A DNA stretch of 64,000 bases from Bigelowiella natans CCMP2755 (Eukaryota > Cercozoa > Chlorarachniophyceae), in contig ADNK01002290.1 of assembly GCA_000320545.1 (NCBI GenBank), positions 1-64,000 of the forward strand, given 5' to 3'. This document shows positions 24,749 through 35,132 of this stretch, piece after piece; positions within the stretch are counted from its first letter, which is position 1; each line of letters starts with the position of its first letter. The position numbers were made by a program, and so were the translations under genes. Under the pieces are notes generated by a model, which was given only the letters and a program-made list of their open reading frames with translations, was not told the DNA's origin and searched no databases.

Positions 24749-25800
24749 CAACTTTTATACTCAGGAACATGGATCCATCGTCACATATGGTCGTCGTAGT
24801 CCGTACACGGAAGCTGCATGCTTGCTTTCCGAGCTTATCAAACACAACTTGCGCTCAATTGTGTTTGTCAAAGCAAGGCATGTGGCTGAGCTGGTTCTGA
24901 AACGCACTAAAAATAGGCTACCAGGGCATCTTCAATCAAAAGTAGCATCATATAGATCAGGGTAATCAATTTTGAATGCATTACTCTTTGTGAAGGCCGA
25001 GTGCAAAAAATAGGAATAAAATCACATTTCTGCCGCCATATTATTGTAGGTATCTGGCATCGGAGCGACGGAGGTTAGAGGCAGCAATGGTGGACGGAAG
25101 TTTGGTTGGAATGGTGGCCACCAATGCTCTTGAGTTAGGCATTGATATTGGTATTTTAGATGCCACTTTGCATGTTGGATTTCCAGGTTGTACCACTACT
25201 GCTGCTACTGCTCTTACTATTACAACACCTACAACAACAACTACTTTTACTACTATGATTAAATTGCGGCACATCTTCCAAAAACTGCATGGAGGTTAAC
25301 AGTATATATTAATTACAACTGTAGGGACAAAGTCAAGCTTTCTTCAACAAGCAGGAAGGGCTGGAAGAGGAAGTAGAGACGCCTTATCAATTCTGATAGC
25401 GATGGATTGTCCAATAGACCAATTTCTCATCAACAATGCAAAACGTCTTCTATCGACCGACTTAAAGTCTGCCGTTGCTGATCCAACTAATACTCAACAA
25501 CTCAGCCACCATTTAGTTGCTGCAGCGTGGGAACATCCGTTGAATATCATCGGCAAAGATCAATTGTATTTCGGATCTAAATTGAATGAAATCGTGCTGC
25601 ATTTATCCTCTCGTGGCCAATTAAAAAGACTTAAAGATTCTACCAAATATTTATGCGAAGCCGAAGTTTCGCCAGCACGATTGATGGGCATTAGAGATGT
25701 GAGCGAGGACTCTGTTAGTGTTATTGATGCAGCAACCGGCCGTACTGTGGAGATAATGGACTCAGATGCTGCTCCTTTCAAACTGTAATGCCACCACCAC

Positions 25801-25835
<35 letters not shown>

Positions 25836-26643
25836 ATGTATTTCTTCTCTTCTTCTTATTATTATCAGGTACGATGGTGCCGTCTACATGCACCAGGGTT
25901 CTACCTACGTTGTGAAGCAGTTGGATTTAGATTCCGGTGTATGCCGGGCTTCGAAGCAAAACGTAGATTATTACACAGAACCAAGACATCACACTAGAGT
26001 TGCAATTCTTGGTGTGGAAAGGTGTTGTCGTCTAAATATGTTGTCGTCATCTATGGAACAGCGGCCCCCAAAAGATTCAGTTCTAGTGCATTCAGGAGGC
26101 GTGAACATATCACACCATTTTTATGGGTATAATAAAAGGGGTAACGGTGATAGCAAAATACTTGAGAAGGTGGACATGTGTCATCTTCCAGCTGTGGAGT
26201 ATACTACAAGAGCTGTATGGATTCAACTACCAAATGTAGTGAGGAGAAAGCTCAGAAAATTAGTAGGTATAGATCCCGATCAGTATGCAGGGACATTGCA
26301 TGCTATCGAACATGTAATTGCTAGTTTATGCCCTCTCGTAATTAGTTGCGACTCTCTTGATCTAGCGGGTCAGTGCACCAGAAGGGATTCAGACCCTTGC
26401 ATTCATCTTATACTCCTTTACGAGAGGCAAAGAGGTGGAATTGGCATCATATCACAAATAATGGACAAAATGAAAGAGCTCCTGGAAATAGCACAGGAAA
26501 GAATCATAGCTTGTACATGTAAACGAGGATGTCCAACCTGCATTCATCATCCACGGTGTCTTGACCACAATGAAGGTCTTCAAAAGGAGGCAGCTATAGC
26601 AGTTTTGAAGTTGATTCTTAAATATTGTTATGAAAAGAAATAG
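22522..26643 (+). CDS. HRQ1: HRQ1-type RecQ4-like DNA helicase
   Basis: HRQ1 is an ATP-dependent 3'-5' DNA helicase for crosslink repair and telomere maintenance in fungi and plants. The first exon ends at 22728 (DDIDK, then GT). LYSHQARGIKPLL (about 23.5 kb) is the Q-like region. TSTSSGKS at 23828-23851 is motif I, VIDEAHAY (24.16 kb) motif II and CCSATIANP (24.27 kb) motif III. ATNALELGIDIG (25.12 kb) is motif V and QQAGRAGRGSRD (25.35 kb) motif VI. YDGAVYMHQGSTYVV (25.88 kb) is typical of the family. The C-terminal Cys cluster CTCKRGCPTCIHHPRC (26.51 kb) marks the MZB/DUF1998 domain. Introns hold a (GA)n run (23670-23702) and GAT/ATC runs (24713-24748, 25806-25835). The stop is TAG 26641. 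The N-terminal 150 residues are poorly defined. Confidence 0.93.
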
Positions 26644-26667
26644 CTAAGAATGCCCACCGCCCAGTTT

Positions 26668-26704
26668 TTGTGTACTTAATGAAGTTTTTGTGTACTTAAT
26701 GATT
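26668..26704. repeat. Short tandem duplication just after HRQ1 stop
   Basis: GTTTTTGTGTACTTAATGA occurs twice in tandem 25-60 nt after the HRQ1 stop codon, in the likely 3' untranslated or cleavage region. Any role in 3'-end formation is conjecture. Confidence 0.6.
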
Positions 26705-26879
26705 AGTTTATAGCGTTAAATATTATTATGCAGATAGATACATTGCTCTGACGAAATCTACATGCATAAGGTGGTTTCTCTGGACCATAATTTAATGCAT
26801 GACAGTCACCAGCTCTCCATCCTACTCCTTTTTTAATTACCAGCTTCGCCAACATAATCTCTGTCTCAGAAATATCACT

Positions 26880-27720
26880 ATTGTTACACCCGTATGCTGC
26901 AACATTTGAGTCCTGTGCTGTGAATCCTGACGACGCAAGAGTGTCACCATACTAGCATACTGTCATGGCCATTCCATCTACTGGATCCAATTTTATTCGT
27001 GTAGTGCACCAGAAAGGCTACTATCGGCATTCCTGACTAACGACTTACAGGTCATCGCTAGATGTCCACCATGCTAGCATGCAACGCAAGTGCACATGAC
27101 ATCTGACATGCTTGTAGTAATGCACTACAAAACATACGCTTTCTATGACAGCAGCGCAGCCTGTTATATGAAAGTTACAAGGACCGTATATGTGTTGCAC
27201 CAGAAATTAGAAGGCTATCTGGATAATGTGCTTGCCAAATATATGCATGCTTTATTACAACGCGTGCAATGTGAAGCGATTGATGCAGCACTAGAGCAGC
27301 GTAGCAGCATGCGTGCTAGCATGGCCAAATGTACTAAATCACAGCTTTCATCTATAATTGTCTGGCACTGTCGACTAGCTAGCTAGTGTCGATGCATTGA
27401 AGACATGCCGCAGAAACATCGTGGACAGAGACACAATCGAAAGAAAAACAGCCAAACAAGCAAACTTGATCGAGCCAGAGCTAGCAGAGCTAGCTAGCAG
27501 ATCGAGAAGGGAAAAGGATGGCCGGCCGCAAAGCTAGAAAGGCTAGAAAGGGCTTGTCATTATTGGGAATAATTGCGTTGCGCAAGTAGCAATACAGAAT
27601 AACGAGAGCAAACTTGTGTAGGTGATCGCAAATTGGGTGAGCGAGCTATGTGCGAGTCATCTGAACGAGCAGCAGCATAATGCGCAAAGGCGTGTACACA
27701 AATAACTAGATAAGTTCATT
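26880..27720. repeat. CTAG/GCATGC palindrome-rich island, convergent gap 2
   Basis: The island lies in the gap between the 3' ends of HRQ1 and the RsmE-like gene. It contains CATGCTAGCATG (about 27070), GCTAGCATGG (27314), CTAGCTAGCTAG (27375), AGCTAGCTAGCAG and GGCCGGCC (27520). A 98-codon plus-strand frame at 27090-27386 crosses it, but it starts and ends inside palindromic words and I do not treat it as a gene. Confidence 0.75.
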
Positions 27721-27957
27721 AGTTCCCGGGGTAGAGCAGCAACCAATTTCCCATTAACTATTTCTTTTATCTGTAGCTGCACTTTCTAGTCCACGTCCCA
27801 TCGTCACTGTCGTTGACACAGCGTCGTCAATAACTTTAGATTCTTCCTCATTTTCAATTGCAATTTTGCTGACAACACAAAATAGGATACTTTAGATTCA
27901 ATATGAGACTGACTAGGCACCAATTTAGTTACCTTTCCTTATCACTATTCTTCTTCT

Positions 27958-29297
27958 TCAAGTGATATAGATGTCCGCCACAATCGTAACAGCAGCGATA
28001 CAAGCTACGTCCACCCGCATTATTATTGGTCCCAAAGAGACACTCGTGAATCCCTTCAGTATCAGCAACAAGAAAACCACAACAAAATCAATGTCAAACT
28101 CTTTATAGATAATCGCCATCATCATTCATCATTATCATCCTCATCCAAATATAGATCACTGGCGACTACTACAAGATCGATGTCTGATAATACTTTACTC
28201 TTGAGAGATTCCACTTCGTACTGTGTCCACCCTCCTTCCGGTCCGATTGCAATAACAACCGGTCTAGGCTGCTTTCCATTAATCCCATCATCATCGCATT
28301 GTTGTTTCACAATGTCCTACTCCATATTATTATTATCAAATATGTTCCTATCAGTACAAGCTGTCTATTTGTTCGGAATTAGGTAGTACCCTAACGCTTG
28401 GATGTCGCCCTAAATCGCACAGCAAACGGTACGAATTTTCAGGGAGAAGATGATCAAGCTTCTCATTTATGAAAGGCTTGAAATAGCGTTGTACGTGTAC
28501 TATTGGCATACAAGTGTGGCCTCCTTGCTGTAAACCCTATTATTATTATTAAACCATAAACAACAATGATGATCATGTTCCCCAAAGAAGCCATACATAT
28601 ACCAGTGTGATAAGAAGAGGGGCGATTTGAAATCGTTAATGATCAACACAACTTACTTGTAGTAAGGAATATAGTAACAGAATTCACTAATTTTACAAAT
28701 ATAATAGATTAATAAAGGCCTTTATCACCTACATATTGGTATGAATAAACCACTATTTATTACTGCAAATACTACTACTACTTACTACAGCTACTACATA
28801 CATCACGTATTTCCATCTATCATATTCCATCATACGCAACGATGAAGTGTTCGCTGAATCGGCGAAAACGGATGATCAACAATGGATTCGAGGAAGGATT
28901 ATGGAGCACCTCTGCTAAAAGCGGAATTCGCAACTTTTCTTTTAAACAACTCCGGTCACTGTACCAGTACTGCTTCTCAGTTCTTGCGGCATTGAGGATA
29001 ATGACTTGAGTTACTGCAAGTTGCGAGAGAATTGGCCACAACTTTGCTAAGACGCGAGGGCGAGGGTGCTACAACATTATTATTACAAATAATCACTGTG
29101 CTACCTCACCGAAAAGAATAAGACAGCAGGGTAAATTAGAAAATAGCTCGAGGGGGAGGGGGAGGGAGGGAGTTAAAGAGCGTTTACCGCACCCGTAGTG
29201 CATTATTATGATTGGTTAATATTACTAAATATATTTGTAGTAATAATATTTAGTGGCTATAGTACTAGGTTCCGTAGTAAAACAAGTGAAATCGCAG

Positions 29298-29337
<40 letters not shown>

Positions 29338-30527
29338 AGCAATTATTTTGTCAAACTTACGGCTAATATTAGATGAATTGGGGGCTTCTCCGGTGCGAGG
29401 TATAGTTGTCCAAACTTTAGATTAAGGAATCTCCCATCATTTCTCTTCTTTTTCTTGCTTCCCCTTTTTTTTGCATCATTGGTCTGATTCTTCCGCTTTT
29501 GGTTGAGCATCTTCTTCACTGGTGTTTTGGTGGTTGGAAGGGATCTTTCCACCATGTGTCCACTGCGATTGGAAGAAAAAGGAGGACGAGGAGTGGGGGG
29601 GGGGTATTGTTTTTCTTCATGTTCTACGCATTTTCTTTCACTTTTATCCCCTTCTTCTTCACATTGAGATTCAATAATAGTATTTTTCGATATTTCCATT
29701 CTTTCAGTAGTATCTTCGTCGTCAGTTTTAAGGGGAGGATCAGCATCAGTACTCTTTTGAGTAGTTTCATAAATCCCTTCTGTCTTTCTACCTATAGTAT
29801 TACTCTTTGCTGCCGCCTTCTTGACGAAGGATGTTTGATCTTGTTCTTTCTCAACTGTATCCCACTGGACAGTGGCATAGCCAATGCCCCCTCCTATCAA
29901 CCCTACTCGCAATGTATCACCATCCTGAGCTTTGATCACATTCTGTATATGCCGTGTTCGAGGATCATTTGGTAGCAATCGTACATTTACGCCTTGAAAT
30001 GCATCCGGCTGCCTTGCCCAAGCTGGAAGTAATAGGCCGTTGGTATTTGATGTGTCTGTTGACACCGCTGCCGCTGGTTTCTTCTTTTGCGCATGCCCTG
30101 GCTGCCACTCTTGCGAATCATCAATTTGCCTTCCCTTCAGCTGAGTTTCTTTGTGAATTGTGGTGGCTAGATCTTGCACTGTTTGTTCTGACGACGACAT
30201 AGCCGACGTTGATGATGATGACATTGACGGTGAATGATGCAGCAACTCCTCAGGAGAAAATCGTATCAAGCCAATAGTTGGAGATGGTGATGACAGTGTT
30301 GATGACGACGATGCAGATAATGATGATGCAGTAGATGATGATGAAGTAGGATAGCTTACCGTACACCACATCTGCCCAAATTCTTCGAAAACTCGAGTAA
30401 TCCTTCCTGGCTTGTTTGCATACAGAGCCTTCACTCCCGAAAAGCTTTTAGATAGAACAATGTCTCCCAGCTTGAAGCGACATTTCGACACTCTTGACAC
30501 TTCTCCTTCGATCAAAGGTGCAACCAC
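27958..30527 (-). CDS. RsmE-like rRNA (uracil-N3) methyltransferase with extra N-terminal and linker segments
   Basis: RsmE methylates N3 of a conserved uridine in bacterial 16S rRNA using SAM; a eukaryotic copy probably acts in an organelle. Exons run 29361-30527, 28910-29068, 28390-28536, 28194-28268 and 27958-28053, and the last three give exact codon counts. NDPRTRHIQNVIKAQDGDTL is the PUA-like domain. HPRPRVLAKLWPILSQL, VIILNAARTEKQYW, FKPFINEKLDHLLP and IAIGPEGGWTQYEVE mark the SPOUT fold. The last exon, GFTSVSLGPIIMRVDVA, is the knot, with MRVDVA where bacteria have LRTETA. Two oddities are a roughly 180-residue N-terminal extension (GDIVLSKSFSGVKALY, SH3/Tudor-like, then poly-Ser) and a charged linker over 100 residues between PUA and SPOUT. 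The true start lies upstream of 30527 or in an unseen exon, because that codon is GTG after an in-frame stop. Confidence 0.88.
29303..29336. repeat. (GA)n microsatellite in RsmE intron 1
   Basis: About 17 AG units lie in the 292-nt first visible intron (29069-29360) of the minus-strand RsmE-like gene, close to its donor site. The same intron has a GGGGGA-rich stretch near 29150-29172. Confidence 0.9.
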
Positions 30528-30724
30528 TGACTCTAATTACCACAATGATGAGTTTCAGAAGTGTTCATATACTTATGAACTAGTGCTACCAAGGACATGA
30601 TGACTCGTATCCACCGTTGCTGGCCCCCTCCCTAAGAATTCAGTCCAAAACTCTAAATTAGAATTAACCGTACACACATATGTTAATTGGGACATATGTT
30701 GATTAGGATACTTTTTTCATCATT

Positions 30725-30916
30725 ATGTTCCCCCTGTTCCTTCGCCCGCATGAGCTCGGAGAGGATAAAGAGAATGAGGTTCATGCAGTCGTCTTGATCT
30801 ATTCTGGATCTGCTGCTGTGCATGAAGTCGATAAGACAAAAATATCATGGGAAATAATCGTAGACTGCTGTTCAATTTTTAATCAGATAAAAATCATAGG
30901 AAATATCACGGTGTAA
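30725..30916 (+). CDS. Possible small protein or first exon, unrecognised
   Basis: An ATG-initiated frame of 63 codons (MFPLFLRPHELGEDKENEVH...) sits immediately left of the 30.9-33.7 kb island. It has balanced composition but no domain. It is listed because the strand alternation seen elsewhere predicts a plus-strand gene here. It could equally be chance. Confidence 0.2.
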   Translation: MFPLFLRPHELGEDKENEVHAVVLIYSGSAAVHEVDKTKISWEIIVDCCSIFNQIKIIGNITV

Positions 30917-30939
30917 ATGGGTTTCCGAAACACTGCTGT

Positions 30940-33700
30940 CTTCGTTCTCAGTTGTGCTGCCTCCTCATTGCAGTGAGATGCACGCCAAGCTTTGAATCAT
31001 GCTGGTTTTCACACTGCATTTCGCACGCTGCAAGTGTCATGTCACACTTTGGAGATGCAGTTTTTCATCATTGTTCTCATTGTTCACAAGAGCTAGTAGA
31101 GGGTCCTCGTTTTCAACAATGTTGTTTTCAGCTCGAGGCACCACGATTCGCACTTTGCAAGTGTCGTGGCAACACGCTGGAAGTGTGGTCGATCAACGGT
31201 TTTTCTCATTGTGGGACGTGGCGTCGTTCTGTTTCCTCCCTTTGGTCGTGCTGCTCCCTGGCAGCCATGCACGCCAACTTTTCACCACACTGACGTCCAC
31301 ACCAGTGAGTCCTCATTGTTCATTTCAGCTCGAGGTGCTGCTTTTCGCACTCATTTGCACGTGTCGTGCAACACTTTGGAGACGTGGTCGCACACCAAAC
31401 TTGCTTCCTTTCTCTCTTTCTTTCTTGTCCTTGCTTTTTGCCTGTGCGACTCACGTGACACCACGTCCAACCAACAAGTTTGTGCAAATTGAGCTTCAGG
31501 CCAGCAGCTGCACGATGCCAATTGCGTGTCATTTCTTCCTCGCACTCTTTCGGCCAGCCCTGGCCACGAACTGGTGTTTGAGGTCGTCACGTTTCAAGTG
31601 CAGCGCAGTGTTGTGTCATCTGCGCCGCGTTGAGCGTGCAAATTGCACTCAACATGATGGACATGCAACACATTGTGCATGCAACATGCACATTGCATTG
31701 CTGTGTCTGTCATCTGTGTCCATTGTCAACGTTTCAACGTTTCTTCTTTTTGCGTTCAGCACGTTTGCAGCTCTTCTGGTCTTGTGCGCACCTCGTTGCA
31801 ACTTCGAAGTGTGCACGCTGGCACGGGTCGTTGAATCACTCCCACGTCTGGACGTGTGGCCAAACCTGGAAAGCATGCCTGGGCGCCTCTGCCGCTCCAC
31901 TTTGGCACACCTGGACACTGGAAACGTTTGTTGATTTCTTTCTTTTTTCCACATTTTTGCTGTGTTTTCTGCACACGTGTGTTGGTGGTGCTCGTCCAAC
32001 TGGACGCACGGAATGGATGCAAGACGGACGTGATCAAATTGACCAAGTTTGTTCAATGGTCATCACATCATCCTCACGTGGCTGTGCACCAAAGCTAGCA
32101 AAGCGCGAACATTGAACCTGTTGTTGGTCTCCGCTGTGATGCACTTCGTGCAATCAAGTGCTTGTTGTTTCGGTCTTGAATGGCGCACACTTCGCGCAAC
32201 AGTGCAGCAGTGCGTGTTTCCTTCTCATCGCTGGTCAATCTTTTCGTTTCGTCGTCGCGCACCACCACGCACGGCATGGCAGTGAGCTGATTCCTCAAGC
32301 TAGCGGCGTTGATGTGTGGTGTGCAATGGGCAAGAAAGTGAGCAATGAATGATCCACATCTTCGATGACGTTGCACGCTGCGCAGCGCTAGCTGGAGCGT
32401 TGTTGTCGTCTGCAGTGCACAATCCTCTTGAAAGTTTGAGCAAGTTGCCAACACCCATGATCGATGCAGCGCATCCACGTGATGTGTCAACACTGCCAGA
32501 CTGCCAGACTGGGCAGCTTGCAAGTTGAGCCTGTCTCCAGTGTCGCAGTCCAGGTGTTCCACAAGGTTCCACAGTTCATGTCTGCAGTTTTGTGAGAGGC
32601 CGTGCGCAACGTGCGTGCAATGATTTGCACGTTGTTGCCACGTCTTTCACTCACTTGTGCCTTCGTTCACTCAACCTCATTTCAACTGTGCCAACTCTGT
32701 GCTCACTCCTTCTTTCCACTCATCATTCGTTCATTCAAGCCCTCGCTTGAGTCAATTGCACCACTGCAACAAGCAACTGATGCTGATGTGAAACAACGTG
32801 CAGCAGAACACGGAACACGGCGTGCAACACAGAGACAGGAAGTGGGCCATGTCAGAGTGCACGTGCATGGGACAGGAGACGGGACACACACAGGACTGGT
32901 TGACAAGTGTTGCAGGAAGGACTAGACGCGACACAGGACCCGCCAGCAAACGTGCATGCGTGATTGATCACGTGCTGCATCGATCATGTCAATGACTGTT
33001 GTTGCATTGCACCACATCTCTCAATTGCAGGGGCACACACAGCTCCGTCAAACCTGCAACGAATCGCCAGAACACGCATTTGGAAGCTTTTGCGCGCGAC
33101 CAGCAAGCGCGTCATGTGATGTGATGGACATTGGATTTGCTCGCATTTCTTTGAAATTTTTCGTGCATGTCACGTTTGGTTGAACACACGCGCAAAAGCA
33201 TTCAAAATGTGGCAGAGAACAAACGCGCAGCGTGCATCCTCTGCCACAACGGGTGTGAATTTTCACACTTTGCGCGCTCACCGAGGCCTTGAAAATGGAA
33301 ATTTGGGTCAATGTTTCGGTCATTTTTTGAGGTTTGGCCATCGGACAAGTTCTGATGACTTTTCTTTGACCAACTGCAACTGCCTGCTGCTTCAAAGTGC
33401 GTCGCAAAGCGCTGCACTGTTCACAACCCCGTCGTTGCCGGGTTTGACGGAGCTTTGCAACACAACGAGGTGCATGCATGCTGTGGCAACGAACACTGTG
33501 AATGACTGTGTCGCACGCGTCGATGTCTAGCAGACATGAATGGGCCATCACAGTCATGCTAGCATGGTTTGACACAATGGCATATTTTCTCACATTTTCT
33601 TCATGGAACATGGACATCAAATGTTTTTCCTTTCATTTTGGTGATTTGTTCGACAATCACCACCTTCAGTATTTTTCTCGATGATCAAGTCCGGATGCAA
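30940..33700. repeat. GC-richer repeat island with CACGTG/GTGCAA vocabulary
   Basis: This 2.7-kb block is clearly GC-richer than its flanks and carries many overlapping intronless frames (up to 311 codons) on several strands, with no recognisable domain. It holds degenerate direct repeats and words such as CACGTG, GTGTCGTGCAA, GCTAGC and CATGCTAGCATGG (33555). Its word use resembles 700-1500 near the telomere and 16.45-17.0 kb more than the CTAG-dense islands. It may be an old repeat or decayed element. Confidence 0.65.
31020..31390. repeat. Three degenerate direct repeats, about 125-200 bp apart
   Basis: The cores at 31020-31070, 31146-31191 and 31343-31390 share the pattern TTCGCAC-n-TTGCAAGTGTCGTG-n-CACTTTGGAGAxGTGGTC. 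The second and third are both preceded by TTTCAGCTCGAGG (31127 and 31323), 196 bp apart. Divergence is too high for recent duplication. Confidence 0.7.
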
Positions 33701-33924
33701 TGTCATGTCAAGTGCCAAAAATATCACTAATTCAGAAACACACGAATGTTAAACCATGTCCTTCCGATTGAGGTAATATGTGAATAAAATTTTTAAAAAA
33801 ATGTAACATTTGTAAGTGTGAAGGTGGACAATACTTGTTGTGAAGAACAGCCCGAAAAACAGGTACCAGAATCGAACTACTTCTTCTGCTGTCGCTGATC
33901 ACGGTTATAAAGTCAAACAGGGAA

Positions 33925-34291
33925 CTATGAAGAGAAATAGGGGCTGTAAATCATACCTTGTTTGACAAGAGGAGTTACCAAGTTCCTAATTGTTAGTTTT
34001 CTTGATTCTTTGATGAGCTTCTGAGAGTCTTTTATAAAGTTTGGCCTTGACGAATTCACAGCCACTGCACTGGTCCCTTCTTCCAAGCCTTGGGCATTGT
34101 TTCTCTGGCTGTGAAGGCTATGCCGATGAGCATGGAATTTCCTTGCTGTGATATTCAATGCTCTTCCCTGTTGTGAAAGCATTAATAATCGAGTGCTGAC
34201 TGATGCACCCTAATCTTAGTCTTACCTCTGGCTGCGCCAACGCAATCTTTAGGACGAGAAAGAAAAGAATTCCATAACATAGATCTTTCAT
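33925..34291 (-). CDS. Small secreted or ER-targeted protein, unrecognised
   Basis: Exon 1 (34226-34291) encodes exactly 22 residues, MKDLCYGILFFLVLKIALAQ then PE. This is a textbook signal peptide with a likely cleavage after LAQ. A 58-nt intron with GTAAGA donor and AACAG acceptor joins it to exon 2 (33925-34167). The total is 102 residues with a TAG stop. The mature part is basic and hydrophilic (ARKFHAHRHSLHSQRNN, then DSQKLIKESRKL) with one NxT sequon (NIT). A further splice at 33956 would leave a 32-nt intron, so I kept the read-through. No homology is recognised. Confidence 0.55.
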
Positions 34292-35132
34292 GTATGATGG
34301 CCTGTTGTAGTTTTTAATTCGTAATTTATGCTTGGAAGGATGGGTAACAGCATAACCCCCCCCCCCCCCCCCCCTCTCTCTCTCTGTCCCTACCCTCGCC
34401 AATTGATGCTGGTTGCTCTCAGCCGACCTCTTTCAAATGTTCAAAATTAAGTCTATATTCGAGATGGTTGATCTAGATTTACTACATGCGACATCTAGTA
34501 TGACATTATAATGATTGGAAATGGGCTCTTGCACAATAATCACAAGGATTCGAAGATTGCGACAAAAAGTAATAGTACTGACAACAAGAAGTAAGCTGGA
34601 AAAATGCCAGACTAGAGTACAACATAATAATAATACTCATCAGACCTAACGACGTCGCATGAACTGCTCTCTAGATCTAGATCTCGTATTTTATCTACGA
34701 GGGAGGTCGTACCAAAAGTAGCCCAGATCTCTCATCAATGCTCGTATCTGTGTGTGTGTGCACCTAGTCGTACCTCCTCTCAACTTATTTTTCTTCTAGA
34801 TCTGCAAGAGCATAACCACAAATAATTACCTAACACAAGAGACTAATTCTCTCTTGGTTGGTTCTTAGGTTGTCGCAGTGTTCAGAAGGGCTACATTCAA
34901 GGATAGAAAGCGTTTGTCGTAGGGAGGAACTGAATAAAATTCTGCAGATCTGACTACATCTCTATTCATCCGAATCACCACACAGCCCCTTGTAGCCATC
35001 CGATCTATCCACACCACAGTTACGGTGAAGAAATCCTCACATCATAAATAATCACTTTCGAGTCCAATCCGACCCTCGTCGTATTTCAATCAGTGTTTCA
35101 TATTCAGATCCTGAACAAAAAGTAAAAGCAGC
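34292..35132. other. Divergent intergenic region
   Basis: About 840 bp separate the small secreted gene and the plus-strand Cys-containing gene. It holds a poly-C run (34358-34374) followed by CT repeats, and TCTAGATCTAGATCT near 34672. No gene is supported. It probably contains both promoters. Confidence 0.45.
34358..34374. repeat. Poly-C/poly-G tract
   Basis: Seventeen consecutive C residues followed by a CT repeat lie about 70 bp upstream of the start codon of the small secreted protein on the minus strand, where they read as a G run. G-quadruplex formation is possible but unproven. Confidence 0.85.

Noticed and set aside
27090-27386. 98-codon frame that looks protein-like (YVLHQKLEGYLDNVLAKY)
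   Set aside because: It lies wholly within the second convergent island and ends in CTAGCTAGCTAG. It has no domain or independent support. It remains a weak possibility.
29499-29975. 158-codon plus-strand frame
   Set aside because: It is antisense to the large first visible exon of the RsmE-like gene, whose PUA motif fixes the coding strand.
30999-33620. Intronless frames up to 311 codons in the 30.9-33.7 kb island
   Set aside because: Long frames are open on both strands at once, Cys/His/Ala content follows base composition, and no family is recognised. Real genes in this window have introns every few hundred bases.
33845-33890. A possible tRNA B-box (GTTCGATTC on the minus strand)
   Set aside because: No matching A-box, acceptor stem or cloverleaf could be built around it. 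No tRNA or rRNA gene was recognised anywhere in the window.
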